In this document: positions 7,888 through 17,127 of the stretch, piece after piece | How the letters are laid out: each line of letters opens with the position of its first letter | Numbering within the stretch: position 1 is the stretch's first letter | From: GWE2-40-63 sp041664345 | GTDB lineage: Bacteria > Bacteroidota > Bacteroidia > Bacteroidales > SZUA-534 | Length of the DNA: 64,000 bases | Direction of reading: 5' to 3' | Assembly: GCA_041664345.1 (NCBI GenBank) | Contig: JBAYKX010000003.1 | Coordinates: forward strand, 95,550-159,549 | The notes under the pieces: generated by a model | Told to the model about the DNA's origin: nothing | Databases searched by the model: none | What the model saw: only the letters and a program-made list of their open reading frames with translations | Translations under genes and position numbers: made by a program

Positions 7888-9360
7888 ATGGCGAAGAAAA
7901 AACTCACAACCGCAAGTGGAAGGCCTTATTCCGAAGCTGAAAACTCAATGACTATCGGACCACGTGGGCCAATCCTGCTTCAGGACTATTTCCTGCACGA
8001 AGACATGGCCCATTTCAATCGGGAACGCATTCCCGAACGGGTTGTTCATGCAAAGGGAACGGGTGCTTTTGGCACTTTTACGGTTACGCATGACATTACC
8101 CAATATACCAAAGCAAAAATATTTTCCAAAATTGGGAAGCAAACAAAGTTGTTCGCCCGTTTCTCCATTGTTGGTGGCGAAAAAGGGGGTGCCGACAGCG
8201 AACGAGATCCTCGTGGTTTTGCGGTTAAGTTTTATACCGAAGATGGAAATTGGGATTTGGCAGGAAACAATACCCCGGTATTCTTTATTAAAGACCCCAA
8301 AAAGTTTTCGCACTTCATTCATACGCAAAAGCGCGATCCCAAAACAAATTGCAAAAGTCCAACCATGATGTGGGATTTTTTCAGTTTGAACCCCGAAAGT
8401 TTGCATCAGGTTATAATTCTGATGAGCGACCGTGGAACGCCCTTTTCATATCGGCACATGCACGGTTTTGGAAGCCACACTTTTTCGCTGATCAATAACA
8501 TGGATAAAAGGGTTTGGGTGAAATTCCATTTTGTTACCATGCAGGGGGTAAAGAATTTCGACGAGAAAGAAGCCAACGAAATGAAGGGCATTGATCTCGA
8601 TCAGGCACAGCGCGATATGGTGACTGCCATCGAGAAAAAAGATTTTCCCAAATGGACTTTAAAAATTCAGGTAATGACTGATGAACAGGCGAAAGAATTT
8701 AAATGGAATCCATTTGATATCACAAAAGTATGGTTCCATAAAGATTTCCCGCTTATTGATGTAGGAGTAATGGAACTGAATGAAATTCCGCAGAACTATT
8801 TTCGCGATGTGGAGCAAGCGGCATTTGACCCAGCCCATGTGGTAGATGGTATTGGTTATTCCCCTGATAGATTGTTGCAAGGCCGGTTGCTTTCGTACCC
8901 CGATGCCCAGCGCTACCGGTTAGGAGTGAACTATGAGCAGATTCCGGTAAACCAATGCCCTTATGGTAATTCAAATTACCAACGCGACGGACTGATGCAA
9001 GTGGGCGATAATGGAGGCGCAAACCCGAATTACCACCCCAACAGCTTCGATGATATTTTAGTTGATAATAGCTACAGAGAACCATCCATGAAATTGGACA
9101 CTACTGTTGCGGATTGGTTTGACCGTAACGAAAATGATGACGACCACTTTACCCAGCCGGGCATTTTGTACAGTACCGTGATGAGCGAACCTGACAAAAA
9201 AAACTTAATAAGCAATATTGTAAACTCAATGAGCGGCATTTGCGGAGAGAAGAAAGACGAAATTATTAACCGTCAATTGGGCCATTTTTATCGAGCCGAT
9301 AAACAATTAGGAATGGCAATAGCAAAGGGATTGGGAGTAACTATTGCCGATAAGAATTAG
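7888..9360 (+). CDS. Monofunctional haem catalase
   Basis: 490 residues, the small-subunit (clade 3) catalase length. Seen: the distal His in RVVHAKGTGAFG (near residue 53), the distal Asn in LAGNNTPVFF, the haem-proximal signature RLLSYPDAQRYRLG with the axial Tyr near residue 340, and GMAIAKGLGV at the C-terminus. It disproportionates hydrogen peroxide in the cytoplasm. No signal peptide. It lies 24 bp behind the truncated hydrolase, so it should be driven by the promoter at 7070-7133. An N-terminal LTTASGRPYSEAENSMTIGP is typical of Bacteroidota and Gram-positive KatA enzymes. Confidence 0.97.
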   Translation: MAKKKLTTASGRPYSEAENSMTIGPRGPILLQDYFLHEDMAHFNRERIPERVVHAKGTGAFGTFTVTHDITQYTKAKIFSKIGKQTKLFARFSIVGGEKGGADSERDPRGFAVKFYTEDGNWDLAGNNTPVFFIKDPKKFSHFIHTQKRDPKTNCKSPTMMWDFFSLNPESLHQVIILMSDRGTPFSYRHMHGFGSHTFSLINNMDKRVWVKFHFVTMQGVKNFDEKEANEMKGIDLDQAQRDMVTAIEKKDFPKWTLKIQVMTDEQAKEFKWNPFDITKVWFHKDFPLIDVGVMELNEIPQNYFRDVEQAAFDPAHVVDGIGYSPDRLLQGRLLSYPDAQRYRLGVNYEQIPVNQCPYGNSNYQRDGLMQVGDNGGANPNYHPNSFDDILVDNSYREPSMKLDTTVADWFDRNENDDDHFTQPGILYSTVMSEPDKKNLISNIVNSMSGICGEKKDEIINRQLGHFYRADKQLGMAIAKGLGVTIADKN

Positions 9361-9429
9361 GCAATTGTTCATAAAAGTTAAATCCAATTCTAGTGTTGTG
9401 TTATGTTTATTTTGGCGGCTAAATAATGC

Positions 9430-9542
9430 TATTCCCCCTCTCCCTTCGTCCCGATATTTATCGGGATCCCCCAAGGGAGAACTTGCTCCGATTGAGCGGA
9501 CAAGTCTTCCCCTGGGGGAAGTGCCGATAGGCAAAGGGGGAA
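9430..9542. repeat. Palindromic intergenic element
   Basis: An imperfect inverted repeat running from ATTCCCCCTCTCCC to GGGGGAAT, with internal hairpins such as TCCCGATATTTATCGGGA. It resembles the pyrimidine-rich palindromes found at 17779-17899, 33007-33141 and 43083-43260. It may terminate catalase transcription. Confidence 0.6.
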
Positions 9543-9635
9543 TAAAATTTCTGAACATACGACATAATGAGATTAACACAACACTAATAGAAATCTTAAT
9601 GAATTTAATAACAACTAATTATAAAACTTAAAACA

Positions 9636-10487
9636 ATGGAAAAAATTCTTGAAAAAGCAATCCCTGAAAAGGTTAGAGCCGAATACATTGAGGTACAACC
9701 AAATGTTCGTCTGCATATTACCGATGCCAGTGAAGGACGGCCTATTGTGTTAATTCATGGTTGGCCATTGAGCGATGAAATGTATGAATATCAGTACAAC
9801 GATTTAATTGATGCCGGTTTTCGGGTAATAGGAATTACCCTGAGAGGGTTTGGTAAATCAGATAAACCTTACGGGGCCTATAATTACGATGTACATGTAG
9901 CCGATATAAAAAAGATATTGGAGGTACTGGAAATTAAAAATGCTGTATTGGGTGGATTTTCAATGGGTGGTTCCATAGCTATCCGTTTTGCTGCCAAGGA
10001 TAACGGAACCCATATTTCAAAGTTGGCTTTATTTGGAGCCGCAGCTCCAATATGGACCCAGCGCGATGATTTTCCGTTCAATCTACCCAAAAGTGCAGTT
10101 GACGATTTGATTGAATTAAATTACAAGGATCGGCCAATGCTATTATCCAATTTTGCAAAGATTTTTTCTGCTACCGAAACTTCATTAAACGAAGGAATTG
10201 GTGTTTGGTTAACGGCCATTAATCTGAGTGCTTCCTGGTACGCTACCGCTCAGTGTTTAGTTGCCTTGCGCGATACTGACCTAAGGGCCGATTTAGCGAA
10301 AATTACCATCCCAACTTTAATCATGCATGGCAAAAAGGACAAAATATGTTCGTTCGATTTAGCAGAACAAATGAAAGAAAGAATTTTGAATTCACATCTA
10401 GTAGCCTTTGAAAACAGTGGTCATAGCTTATTCTTGGAGGAAACTCATAAGTTTAATTCAGAACTGATTAAGTTTGCTGCAATTTAA
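9636..10487 (+). CDS. Alpha/beta hydrolase (chloroperoxidase/esterase-like)
   Basis: 283 residues, complete. Seen: oxyanion motif VLIHGWPLSDEMYEYQ, nucleophile elbow GGFSMGGSIAIRF (Ser near residue 110), acid MHGKKDKICSFD (Asp near residue 230) and C-terminal His in ENSGHSLFLEET. This is the non-haem chloroperoxidase / arylesterase branch of the fold (HGWPLS is typical), cytoplasmic. The physiological substrate is unknown. It stands alone behind a palindromic element and I see no compound promoter directly upstream; read-through from catalase or an unseen promoter is possible. Confidence 0.88.
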   Translation: MEKILEKAIPEKVRAEYIEVQPNVRLHITDASEGRPIVLIHGWPLSDEMYEYQYNDLIDAGFRVIGITLRGFGKSDKPYGAYNYDVHVADIKKILEVLEIKNAVLGGFSMGGSIAIRFAAKDNGTHISKLALFGAAAPIWTQRDDFPFNLPKSAVDDLIELNYKDRPMLLSNFAKIFSATETSLNEGIGVWLTAINLSASWYATAQCLVALRDTDLRADLAKITIPTLIMHGKKDKICSFDLAEQMKERILNSHLVAFENSGHSLFLEETHKFNSELIKFAAI

Positions 10488-10503
10488 ATCAATGACACTC
10501 TAT

Positions 10504-10599
10504 CTAAGTTGAGCGATTTGACCCCGAGTCCTCAGGGGAAAATGCGCTTTACTTAGGTAGGCTGACCTAGAAATTGTTGTAACTCACCAAACAGATGAA
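10504..10599 (-). repeat. Dispersed repeat A, partial inverted copy
   Basis: Matches the reverse complement of the right-hand 95 bp of the element at 58228-58395. Shared segments include CTAAGTTGAGCGATTTG, GCGCTTTACTTAGGTA, and CCTAGAAATTGTTGTAACTC followed by ACCAAACAGATGAA. An internal segment has been replaced. Confidence 0.8.
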
Positions 10600-10601
10600 G
10601 C

Positions 10602-10668
10602 GTGAAGATGCGGGCTTTTGCCCAAATATTTATAATGCGACAATTTATCCCGTTTTAAGTATAATTAT
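10602..10668 (+). repeat. Dispersed repeat B, copy 1
   Basis: About 65 bp, shared with 43129-43192 at roughly 85 percent by eye: GTGAAGATGCGGG, GCCCAAA, AATTTATCCCGTTT, GTATAATT in the same order and spacing. It abuts repeat A and touches the stop codon of the kinase gene. Confidence 0.7.
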
Positions 10669-12404
10669 GATAATCGGTTTGAGTTTTGAATTACGTTAAA
10701 TTCATCTTCTAATTCTTTACATGCATGCATGCAGATGTTTTCAAGTTGTAAAACTAATGTAGGAATCTCATTTGCCTGTCGCTGTATATTGTTGGCGTCT
10801 TCCTGAACTCTTCTTGCAATTTTTTCAAAATCTTTACTGATACCCATTATTAAAAATGAAGGTATCATTTTATGTACAGCCGACTGTAATAAATTCCAAT
10901 CTTTATCTTTTAAACCTTGATTCATTGCGCTAATTAGCGGCGGAGTTTGTGCCAAATATAAAGAAATCATTTCCATCATAAGTTTTGGATCCGATTTGGT
11001 TCGATGTGTTAAGTACTCCAAATTTACATATTTTAAGGTTGAACTTTGAATATCTATATTTAAATCAGTTATATTATAATCCATTGATTTATAGTTTATT
11101 AATAATCCAACTATTTTATTGTACAATACTTTTTCGTCAACCGGTTTCGATAGGTAATCATTCATACCTACAGCTTTGCATTTTGTCAAATCAACGGTAG
11201 TTACATCGGCAGTTAAGGCTATTATTGGAATTTTTGAATTCATGGTGTTACGAATATATTCGGTAGCTTCAAAGCCATTCATTTCGGGCATTTGCAAGTC
11301 CATTAAAATTATATCGTACGTATTCTGCTGTAATTTTTCTATGGCAATTTTTCCGTTGGAGGCTATTTCATGTTCAAATCCAAAATCGTCCAACAGCGTT
11401 TTCATCAACAATTGATTGAGAACAATGTCTTCGGCCACTAATACTTTTATGTGTTTTTCTTCAGTAGGCAATATAATTTTTTCTATTTCAATTTCAGAAA
11501 CAATTGTTGTTTTTTGAAAACTTAATATAAAACTGAAAGTGGATCCTTCGCCAATTTTACTTCGCACACTAATACTTCCACCCTGCGATTCAACCAATTG
11601 TTTTACAATGGCAAGCCCCAATCCGGTTCCTCCATATAACCTTGAAGTGCCACTGGTTGCCTGCTGAAAAATTTCAAAAACATGATCTAATTTTTCTTCC
11701 TGAATTCCAATTCCGGTATCTGAAACCATAAATTGTATGGTAACTTCTTTTGCATTTTCATGCAACAAACGAACACTTACGGTAATTTTTCCGGTTTCAG
11801 TAAACTTTACTGCATTGCTTACAAGATTTAAAATAATTTGATGCAACCGTATAGCATCACCTACCAGCACTTTAGGGATTTTGTCGTCGTATTCTTTAAC
11901 TAATATTAAATTGCTTTCGAGAATTTTTGTTTCAAACAAATGAAGCATGGCTGATATAGAGGTATCCATTTTGAATGCTTTTTTCTCAAATGTCATTTTA
12001 CCGGCATCAACTTTAGCCAAATCGAGAATGTCGTTAATTAACACGGTTAATGTTTCGCCACTTACTTTTATTGCTTGTAAAAATTCTTTTTGTTTTTCTG
12101 CCAAATTGGTTTTTAGCAACACATTGGTAAAACCGATTATCGCATTCATGGGAGTGCGAATTTCGTGACTCATATTTGATAAAAATTGTTGTTTTGCTTT
12201 AACGGCAACCTCTGCCTTATCATTTGCAGCATGAAGCTCTTCATTTTGCATTTCTAATTCTATCTGACGCACTTGCAATTCATGCAATAGTTTTAACAAA
12301 TCGGTTTCAGAAGTGTAGCTGCTATCATTTGATTGCCGTCTTTTTAATTCCTCTTCTGCCTTTTTATGAATACGCGATATGTTCGCTTTATTTTGTTTAT
12401 CCAT
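10665..12404 (-). CDS. Hybrid sensor histidine kinase (HisKA-HATPase-REC-HPt)
   Basis: 579 residues, cytoplasmic, with no membrane segments. Order: an N-terminal coil with LLHELQVRQIELEMQNEEL (about 45-65), HisKA with FLSNMSHEIRTPMNAIIGF (phospho-His near residue 81), HATPase with DTGIGI and GGTGLGLAIVK, a receiver with LMDLQMPEMNG (phospho-Asp near 370), then an HPt-like domain with AVHKMIPSF. It has no periplasmic or PAS input of its own. From the H-box onward it is very similar to the C-terminal half of the AraC-kinase at 27136, including KAVGMNDY and DVTTVDL, indicating duplication. It is the third gene of the leftward operon whose promoter is at 13854-13917. Confidence 0.9.
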   Translation of the reverse strand: MDKQNKANISRIHKKAEEELKRRQSNDSSYTSETDLLKLLHELQVRQIELEMQNEELHAANDKAEVAVKAKQQFLSNMSHEIRTPMNAIIGFTNVLLKTNLAEKQKEFLQAIKVSGETLTVLINDILDLAKVDAGKMTFEKKAFKMDTSISAMLHLFETKILESNLILVKEYDDKIPKVLVGDAIRLHQIILNLVSNAVKFTETGKITVSVRLLHENAKEVTIQFMVSDTGIGIQEEKLDHVFEIFQQATSGTSRLYGGTGLGLAIVKQLVESQGGSISVRSKIGEGSTFSFILSFQKTTIVSEIEIEKIILPTEEKHIKVLVAEDIVLNQLLMKTLLDDFGFEHEIASNGKIAIEKLQQNTYDIILMDLQMPEMNGFEATEYIRNTMNSKIPIIALTADVTTVDLTKCKAVGMNDYLSKPVDEKVLYNKIVGLLINYKSMDYNITDLNIDIQSSTLKYVNLEYLTHRTKSDPKLMMEMISLYLAQTPPLISAMNQGLKDKDWNLLQSAVHKMIPSFLIMGISKDFEKIARRVQEDANNIQRQANEIPTLVLQLENICMHACKELEDEFNVIQNSNRLS

Positions 12405-12474
12405 GGTTTCAATAATCTATTGTATGGATGTTAAATTAACCCTTTTTGCATTAACACCAGTATTCTGTTTAATT

Positions 12475-12954
12475 TTATTTTTTTTTCTCATCTTTCATAA
12501 CATTCAGCTCTATGCCAATTCTATTTGCATCGCTTACCATGGTAGTTTTGAATGTAGCCCATCGTAATTTCGTTTCTTCATTAAATTCGTTCAATGCGTT
12601 CTTTAGATTATTATTTTCCTTAATCAAGGATTTCAATTTGCTATGAAAGAAAAAATTGGGATGGCGCTTTTCCTTTATCTCTGCAATTATTTTTTCATTC
12701 ATCGTTATTTTTAATCCAATCTCATTCTCAAATATTGTCCACTCATCAGATTTTTTAATGACCTTAATGGGCTCTGTTTGCATTGACTCCTGAATTATTT
12801 CTTTACTTATAAAATTGGTGTCAGCCAATAACATTCTTTCTTCTTTAATTTTATCATACGCATCATCAGGCTGTTTTTTATTTGATTCACAGGAACTAAT
12901 AAAAAGTACAACCAAACAACACATTAAAATCATTGATAATAGGTTCGCTTTCAC
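12475..12954 (-). CDS. Lipoprotein of unknown function, coiled-coil family
   Basis: 159 residues. Signal peptide and lipobox LFISSC predict lipidation at Cys 21. The C-terminal region (NNNLKNALNEFNEETKLRWATFK) parallels the lipoproteins at 26383 (MKRTLDEVKAEGKEKWLEFK) and 36027 (LKKRLNEYKTEGKDKWVEFK), giving a three-member divergent family, all under compound promoters. This member is the most diverged and lacks the Lys/Glu-rich coil. It sits 11 bp from the DUF4239 gene. Function unknown; a periplasmic structural or sensing role in the stress island is only inference. Confidence 0.75.
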   Translation of the reverse strand: MKANLLSMILMCCLVVLFISSCESNKKQPDDAYDKIKEERMLLADTNFISKEIIQESMQTEPIKVIKKSDEWTIFENEIGLKITMNEKIIAEIKEKRHPNFFFHSKLKSLIKENNNLKNALNEFNEETKLRWATFKTTMVSDANRIGIELNVMKDEKKK

Positions 12955-12965
12955 GTTAATACGAT

Positions 12966-13802
12966 TTATTCGTTAATTTTTACTTCTATAGGATTGTTTC
13001 TATGAAGTTCATTATACCATTGCTCCATGGTAAATATTTGCCTATATTCATTTGGATTGATACCTAAGCTGCCGGTATAAGGATGATCAAGCAGGATAAT
13101 TATAAATAAAATCATACCAATAAAAACTCCCAACAGCGAATTCAATACAATATGCATGCGCCGGTGCTCAATATCGAGCAGCATGGAACAAAAAATGGTA
13201 ATAAATGCCCCAAATAAAATGGGGAGCCATAATGGCAAGGGTATTTCATTTTCCGATGTGGTTAAACGGAGGCCTCTATAGGTTGCCAATTGGTTTAAAT
13301 TATTAAACATTTCGGCCACCAATTGAATTTGAATCGGATTTTTAGGGTTGAGGTGTTCCATTTTATAAAAAACGCGGTTGAACGATTCGTTTGTTTTACG
13401 GCTTTGCTCCATCCGCTTCATGTTAGGAAATTCTTCATCAATTACATTGTATGCAAAATCGAGGTAAACCAGCATAAGCTGTTTTGATTCAACCGTATCC
13501 GGATAAAACTTAATATCGCGGTATAAACCCATCGCAAAACTACCCTCCTTACTCGCATTCCCCCGTGTTTCATTCAACTGTCCCCATACTATAAACACAA
13601 TAAAGCTGAGCAGGAATGCATAAAAACTAGCAATTGATAAAAAAAGGAATCCGGTAACTTCATTGTGGGAGCGAAGAATTATGTAATGCGAATATTTGTT
13701 GAATAGATAAGTTGACAGCCCTGCAATAACCCCTCCCAAGATAATAATCAGGATGAAAAGCAAGAATGGCGGAATTTGAACCAAATTGAATAAAAAAAAC
13801 AT
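12966..13802 (-). CDS. DUF4239 (bestrophin-like) membrane protein
   Basis: 278 residues with an N-terminal membrane segment (about 10-32), a second at about 50-72, and a C-terminal pair at about 200-245. A soluble loop lies between. The pattern FLFLSIASFYAFLLSFIVFIVW and the loop with RGNASKEGSFAMGLYRDI fit the DUF4239 family, which is described as bestrophin-like. Ion conduction has not been shown for these proteins as far as I know. It is the first gene of an operon with a lipoprotein and a hybrid kinase; the ATG lies about 45 nt below the predicted transcription start. Confidence 0.85.
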   Translation of the reverse strand: MFFLFNLVQIPPFLLFILIIILGGVIAGLSTYLFNKYSHYIILRSHNEVTGFLFLSIASFYAFLLSFIVFIVWGQLNETRGNASKEGSFAMGLYRDIKFYPDTVESKQLMLVYLDFAYNVIDEEFPNMKRMEQSRKTNESFNRVFYKMEHLNPKNPIQIQLVAEMFNNLNQLATYRGLRLTTSENEIPLPLWLPILFGAFITIFCSMLLDIEHRRMHIVLNSLLGVFIGMILFIIILLDHPYTGSLGINPNEYRQIFTMEQWYNELHRNNPIEVKINE

Positions 13803-13853
13803 TTATTTAGTGTATAATAAAATATGAATGAAATAGTGGCAATAATCTCAATG

Positions 13854-13917
13854 CAAAATTGCACTCCAAAAAGCATTTATTTGTTACAAAACCTTTTGAT
13901 ACACTTGTATAATTCAC
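13854..13917 (-). promoter_or_regulatory. Compound stress promoter, copy 7 (DUF4239-lipoprotein-kinase operon)
   Basis: Minus strand: GTGAATTATACAAG begins at 13917, TGTAACAA begins at 13888, and the -7 box CAATTTTG is at 13854-13861. Spacing is standard. Confidence 0.85.
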
Positions 13918-14198
13918 ATGTTTCAACCAAAATAGGTTCAACTTTTAAAATACGATGAATATTCTAAAGCTTAAATTGAAACCAATTTAATAGATAATGG
14001 TGAACCTTAGCGCATTGACCCTATCAATAATAAATAGGTATATTATTGGAATACAGATTATTCTATGCAGAAATTTTATTATCTTTATTGGCATTTGTTA
14101 ACAAAAAGAAATTGTCTTGCCATTTGTCGTATTTAATAAATGCATTGTGATACCTTAAGTAATTAACAACTTTGATAATTAAACACAGTTACAATTAG
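13918..14198. other. AT-rich divergent intergenic region
   Basis: Between the promoter of the leftward operon and the CheB-CheR gene. It has a plausible -7 box TATCTTTA at 14080-14087 for the rightward gene. No compound-promoter copy faces right here. Confidence 0.5.
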
Positions 14199-15053
14199 AT
14201 GAATCAAAAGAAACTGAACAGTATAGCCCCTCTTAAAAAGGATAATTCTGATAAAAAAACCAGTAAATTCCCCATCGTATGTTTGGGTGCATCTGCTGGT
14301 GGTTTAGAGGCATTAGAGCAGTTTTTAAGCAATGTGCCTGAAAAAAGCGGAATGGCTTATGTGGTTATACAACATCTCGATCCTACTCAAAAAGGAATGT
14401 TACCGGAGTTGTTGCAACGAGTCACCCCAATGAAAGTTATTCAAGTAAAAGACCGTACCACTGTAAAACAAAACTGCGTATATGTAATTCCGCCAAATAA
14501 AACCATGTCAATTTTAAATGGGGTACTTCATCTTTTTGACCCTATTGAGGCTAGAGGACTGCGTTTACCCATCGATTATTTCCTGAAAACATTGGCCGAC
14601 GACCAGCAAGAGCATGGTGTTGCTGTAATTCTATCGGGCATGGGCTCCGATGGCAGCTTGGGAATTCATTCTATAAAAGAAAAAGGCGGAGTTGTTTTGG
14701 CGCAGGAACCGGCCACCGCAAAATTTGATAGTATGCCCCGCAGTGCCATGGAATCGGTATTGGTTGATATTGTGGCGCCCGCTAATGAATTACCAACCCG
14801 GCTCAAGGAATTTTTTAAACACATTACTGTACCTAAAACCGATCATGAATTAGAGATTAAAGATAAAAGTTCCCTGGAAAAAATTATTATTCTATTACGT
14901 TCCCATACGGGTAACGATTTTTCGTTATATAAAAAGAATACTATTTATCGCCGCATTGAACGCCGAATGGATGTACATAAAATTGACAAGATAATTTCGT
15001 ACGTAAATTTTTTACAGCAAAACCCAAAGGAGATCGATATACTTTTTAAATAA
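14199..15053 (+). CDS. CheB-CheR-PAS chimera, N-terminal fragment (CheB methylesterase)
   Basis: 284 residues, ending at a premature TAA (15051-15053). CheB active-site features are visible: Ser in LGASAGGLEALEQF, His in VVIQHLDPTQKG, Asp in LSGMGSDGSLGI. The start of a CheR N-terminal domain follows (GNDFSLYKKNTIYRRIERRM). In relatives the text continues ILFKELLIGVTNFFRD; here the Glu codon is replaced by TAA and the frame is unbroken through to 17114. The complete protein would be about 970 residues and would combine receptor-type methylesterase and methyltransferase domains with PAS signalling. It stands apart from any chemotaxis genes, as these chimeras often do. Confidence 0.85.
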   Translation: MNQKKLNSIAPLKKDNSDKKTSKFPIVCLGASAGGLEALEQFLSNVPEKSGMAYVVIQHLDPTQKGMLPELLQRVTPMKVIQVKDRTTVKQNCVYVIPPNKTMSILNGVLHLFDPIEARGLRLPIDYFLKTLADDQQEHGVAVILSGMGSDGSLGIHSIKEKGGVVLAQEPATAKFDSMPRSAMESVLVDIVAPANELPTRLKEFFKHITVPKTDHELEIKDKSSLEKIIILLRSHTGNDFSLYKKNTIYRRIERRMDVHKIDKIISYVNFLQQNPKEIDILFK

Positions 15054-17114
15054 TTGTTGATTGGGGTAACCAATTTTTTCCGCGATTCGGAGGTTTGGAA
15101 AAAAATAGAAGATTCCGTTTTTCCTACTATGATTAGTCGCTTGCAAGAAGTATCCATAATAAGGGCTTGGATACCCGGATGTTCTACCGGCGAAGAAGCC
15201 TATTCATTGGCTATTCTATTTAAAGAAGCCATTGAAAAAAAGAATCCACAAGGAGGAATCTCGTTACAGATATTTGCCACCGATATTGACAATGAAGCTA
15301 TTGAGACTGCCCGAAAAGGTATGTTTTCGCCTACCATTGCGGCAAATGTTTCAGTGAAACGATTGAGCCGCTTTTTTATTAAAACCGACGATGGATATCG
15401 GGTAAATAGCGAAATACGTGAAATGGTGGTTTTTGCAAAGCACAACATTATTATGCACGCCCCTTTTACCAAAATCGATATCATTTCGTGCCGTAACATG
15501 CTTATCTACATGGACAGCGAGCTACAAAAAAAGCTGCTTGGACTATTTTATTACAGTCTGGCCCCAGATGGTATTATGGTGTTGGGAAGTGCAGAAACAC
15601 TGGGAACCCAAAGCCATTTTTTTACTCCGGTAGATGCCAAACTGAAAATATTTAAAAGGTCACAAACCAATCAAATACCCGAATTATTCGATTTTCCCTC
15701 GTCATTTTCACGAACCACTCAAATTCCGGTTGAAAAACAAATGCCAACTAAATCAACCCCAAATATCCAATTATTGGCCGATCAACTGTTGTTGCAAAAT
15801 TATTCACCGCCTGGGGTTTTAGTAAACGAAAAAGGCGATATTATTTACATTAGCGGACGAACCGGAAAATACCTGGAGCCATCGGTTGGGAAAGCTAACA
15901 TGAATATTTTTGCCATGTTGCGCGAAGGGTTGCGAAACGAATTTCCGTCAGCATTCCGACAAGCCATTAAGAATAAAGAATTGGTAGTATTAAAAAGTGT
16001 AATTGTAGGCACTAACGGAGGGGCACAAAATACTAAAGTCAGTATTCAATGGATTAGTAAACCGGAACCGTTAAACGGCATGGTTATGATAATTTTTACT
16101 GATTTACCGGTTATAGTACCTGCAAACAAGGGCATAACAAAAGCAGCCAAGAGTGTGGGTAAAATAAAACAAAATGAGTTGGAGGAGGAGTTGCAGCACC
16201 TACGCGACGAAATGCAGAACGCCCTTGAAGAAATGCAGACATCGCAAGAGGAACAAAAATCGACCAACGAAGAACTTCAGTCAACCAATGAGGAACTCCA
16301 ATCAACCAACGAGGAGCTTACCACTTCAAAAGAGGAAATGCAGAGTTTGAATGAAGAGCTCCAAACCGTTAACGCTGAATTGCAATCGAAAGTTGATGAT
16401 TTTTTGCGGGTGAACAACGATATGAAAAACCTGCTTAATAGTACCGATATTGCTACATTGTTTCTCGATAAAGATTTAAATATCCGTCGATTTACCAATG
16501 AGGCAACCAAAATATTTAAGTTGATTAAAAGTGATATCGGCCGTCCGTTTACCGATTTGGTTTCCGACCTTTCGTACCCCGATTTGGGCAACGATGCACT
16601 GGAAGTATTGCGTACCTTGGTATTTATCCAAAAACAAATTCCTACCCGTGATAAACGTTGGTTTTCCATCCGCATTATGCCTTACCGTACTTTCGACGAC
16701 CGAATTGACGGATTGGTTATAACTTTTGTAAATAACTCGGAAATTAAAAAAATGGAAGGCGAATTGCTCGAAACCGACCAGATGCACCGCGTAATCTTAA
16801 ATTCATCATCCGATGTCATTGTGCGTTTATCGCTCAACTTGGAAATATTGGAATTAAATCCTGCTGCCGAACGGTTTTTTGCCAAAAAGTATAAATCGGT
16901 AGTAAACAAGAATTTCATTCAACTGTTTATTAAAGAAACAAAGCAAAAAAAGACCGAAAAAGAAATGCTTAAAATACTGAACGAAAGCAAACCATGCATC
17001 CTCAAAACGGAACTATTAGCGGCCAATGATAACACACCTATTGCTGAATGGACGGTAAATGTATTGCTTGATAACCTTAAAATGCCTGCAGGAATGATTA
17101 TGATTAAAAAATAA
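15054..17114 (+). CDS. CheB-CheR-PAS chimera, C-terminal fragment (CheR-coil-PAS)
   Basis: The same frame as the CheB fragment, with no ATG at the break; the first internal ATG is at 15129, inside the CheR domain. CheR features: GVTNFFRD, the SAM-binding IPGCSTGEEAYSLAIL, and a later DIISCRNMLIYM. Then a long coiled coil of STNEELQ-type repeats (about 16180-16400), the linker always seen in CheB-CheR kinase-like chimeras, followed by a PAS domain (LLNSTDIATLFLDKDLNI) and a second PAS-like domain. It ends at KK without a HisKA domain. Translation of this part would need readthrough or a TTG/ATG restart. Confidence 0.82.
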   Translation: MLIGVTNFFRDSEVWKKIEDSVFPTMISRLQEVSIIRAWIPGCSTGEEAYSLAILFKEAIEKKNPQGGISLQIFATDIDNEAIETARKGMFSPTIAANVSVKRLSRFFIKTDDGYRVNSEIREMVVFAKHNIIMHAPFTKIDIISCRNMLIYMDSELQKKLLGLFYYSLAPDGIMVLGSAETLGTQSHFFTPVDAKLKIFKRSQTNQIPELFDFPSSFSRTTQIPVEKQMPTKSTPNIQLLADQLLLQNYSPPGVLVNEKGDIIYISGRTGKYLEPSVGKANMNIFAMLREGLRNEFPSAFRQAIKNKELVVLKSVIVGTNGGAQNTKVSIQWISKPEPLNGMVMIIFTDLPVIVPANKGITKAAKSVGKIKQNELEEELQHLRDEMQNALEEMQTSQEEQKSTNEELQSTNEELQSTNEELTTSKEEMQSLNEELQTVNAELQSKVDDFLRVNNDMKNLLNSTDIATLFLDKDLNIRRFTNEATKIFKLIKSDIGRPFTDLVSDLSYPDLGNDALEVLRTLVFIQKQIPTRDKRWFSIRIMPYRTFDDRIDGLVITFVNNSEIKKMEGELLETDQMHRVILNSSSDVIVRLSLNLEILELNPAAERFFAKKYKSVVNKNFIQLFIKETKQKKTEKEMLKILNESKPCILKTELLAANDNTPIAEWTVNVLLDNLKMPAGMIMIKK

Positions 17115-17127
17115 AAACATCACATAC

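Noticed and set aside
16180..16400. Short direct repeats (ACCAACGAGGA type)
   Set aside because: They encode the STNEELQ coil of the CheB-CheR protein and are typical of the family.
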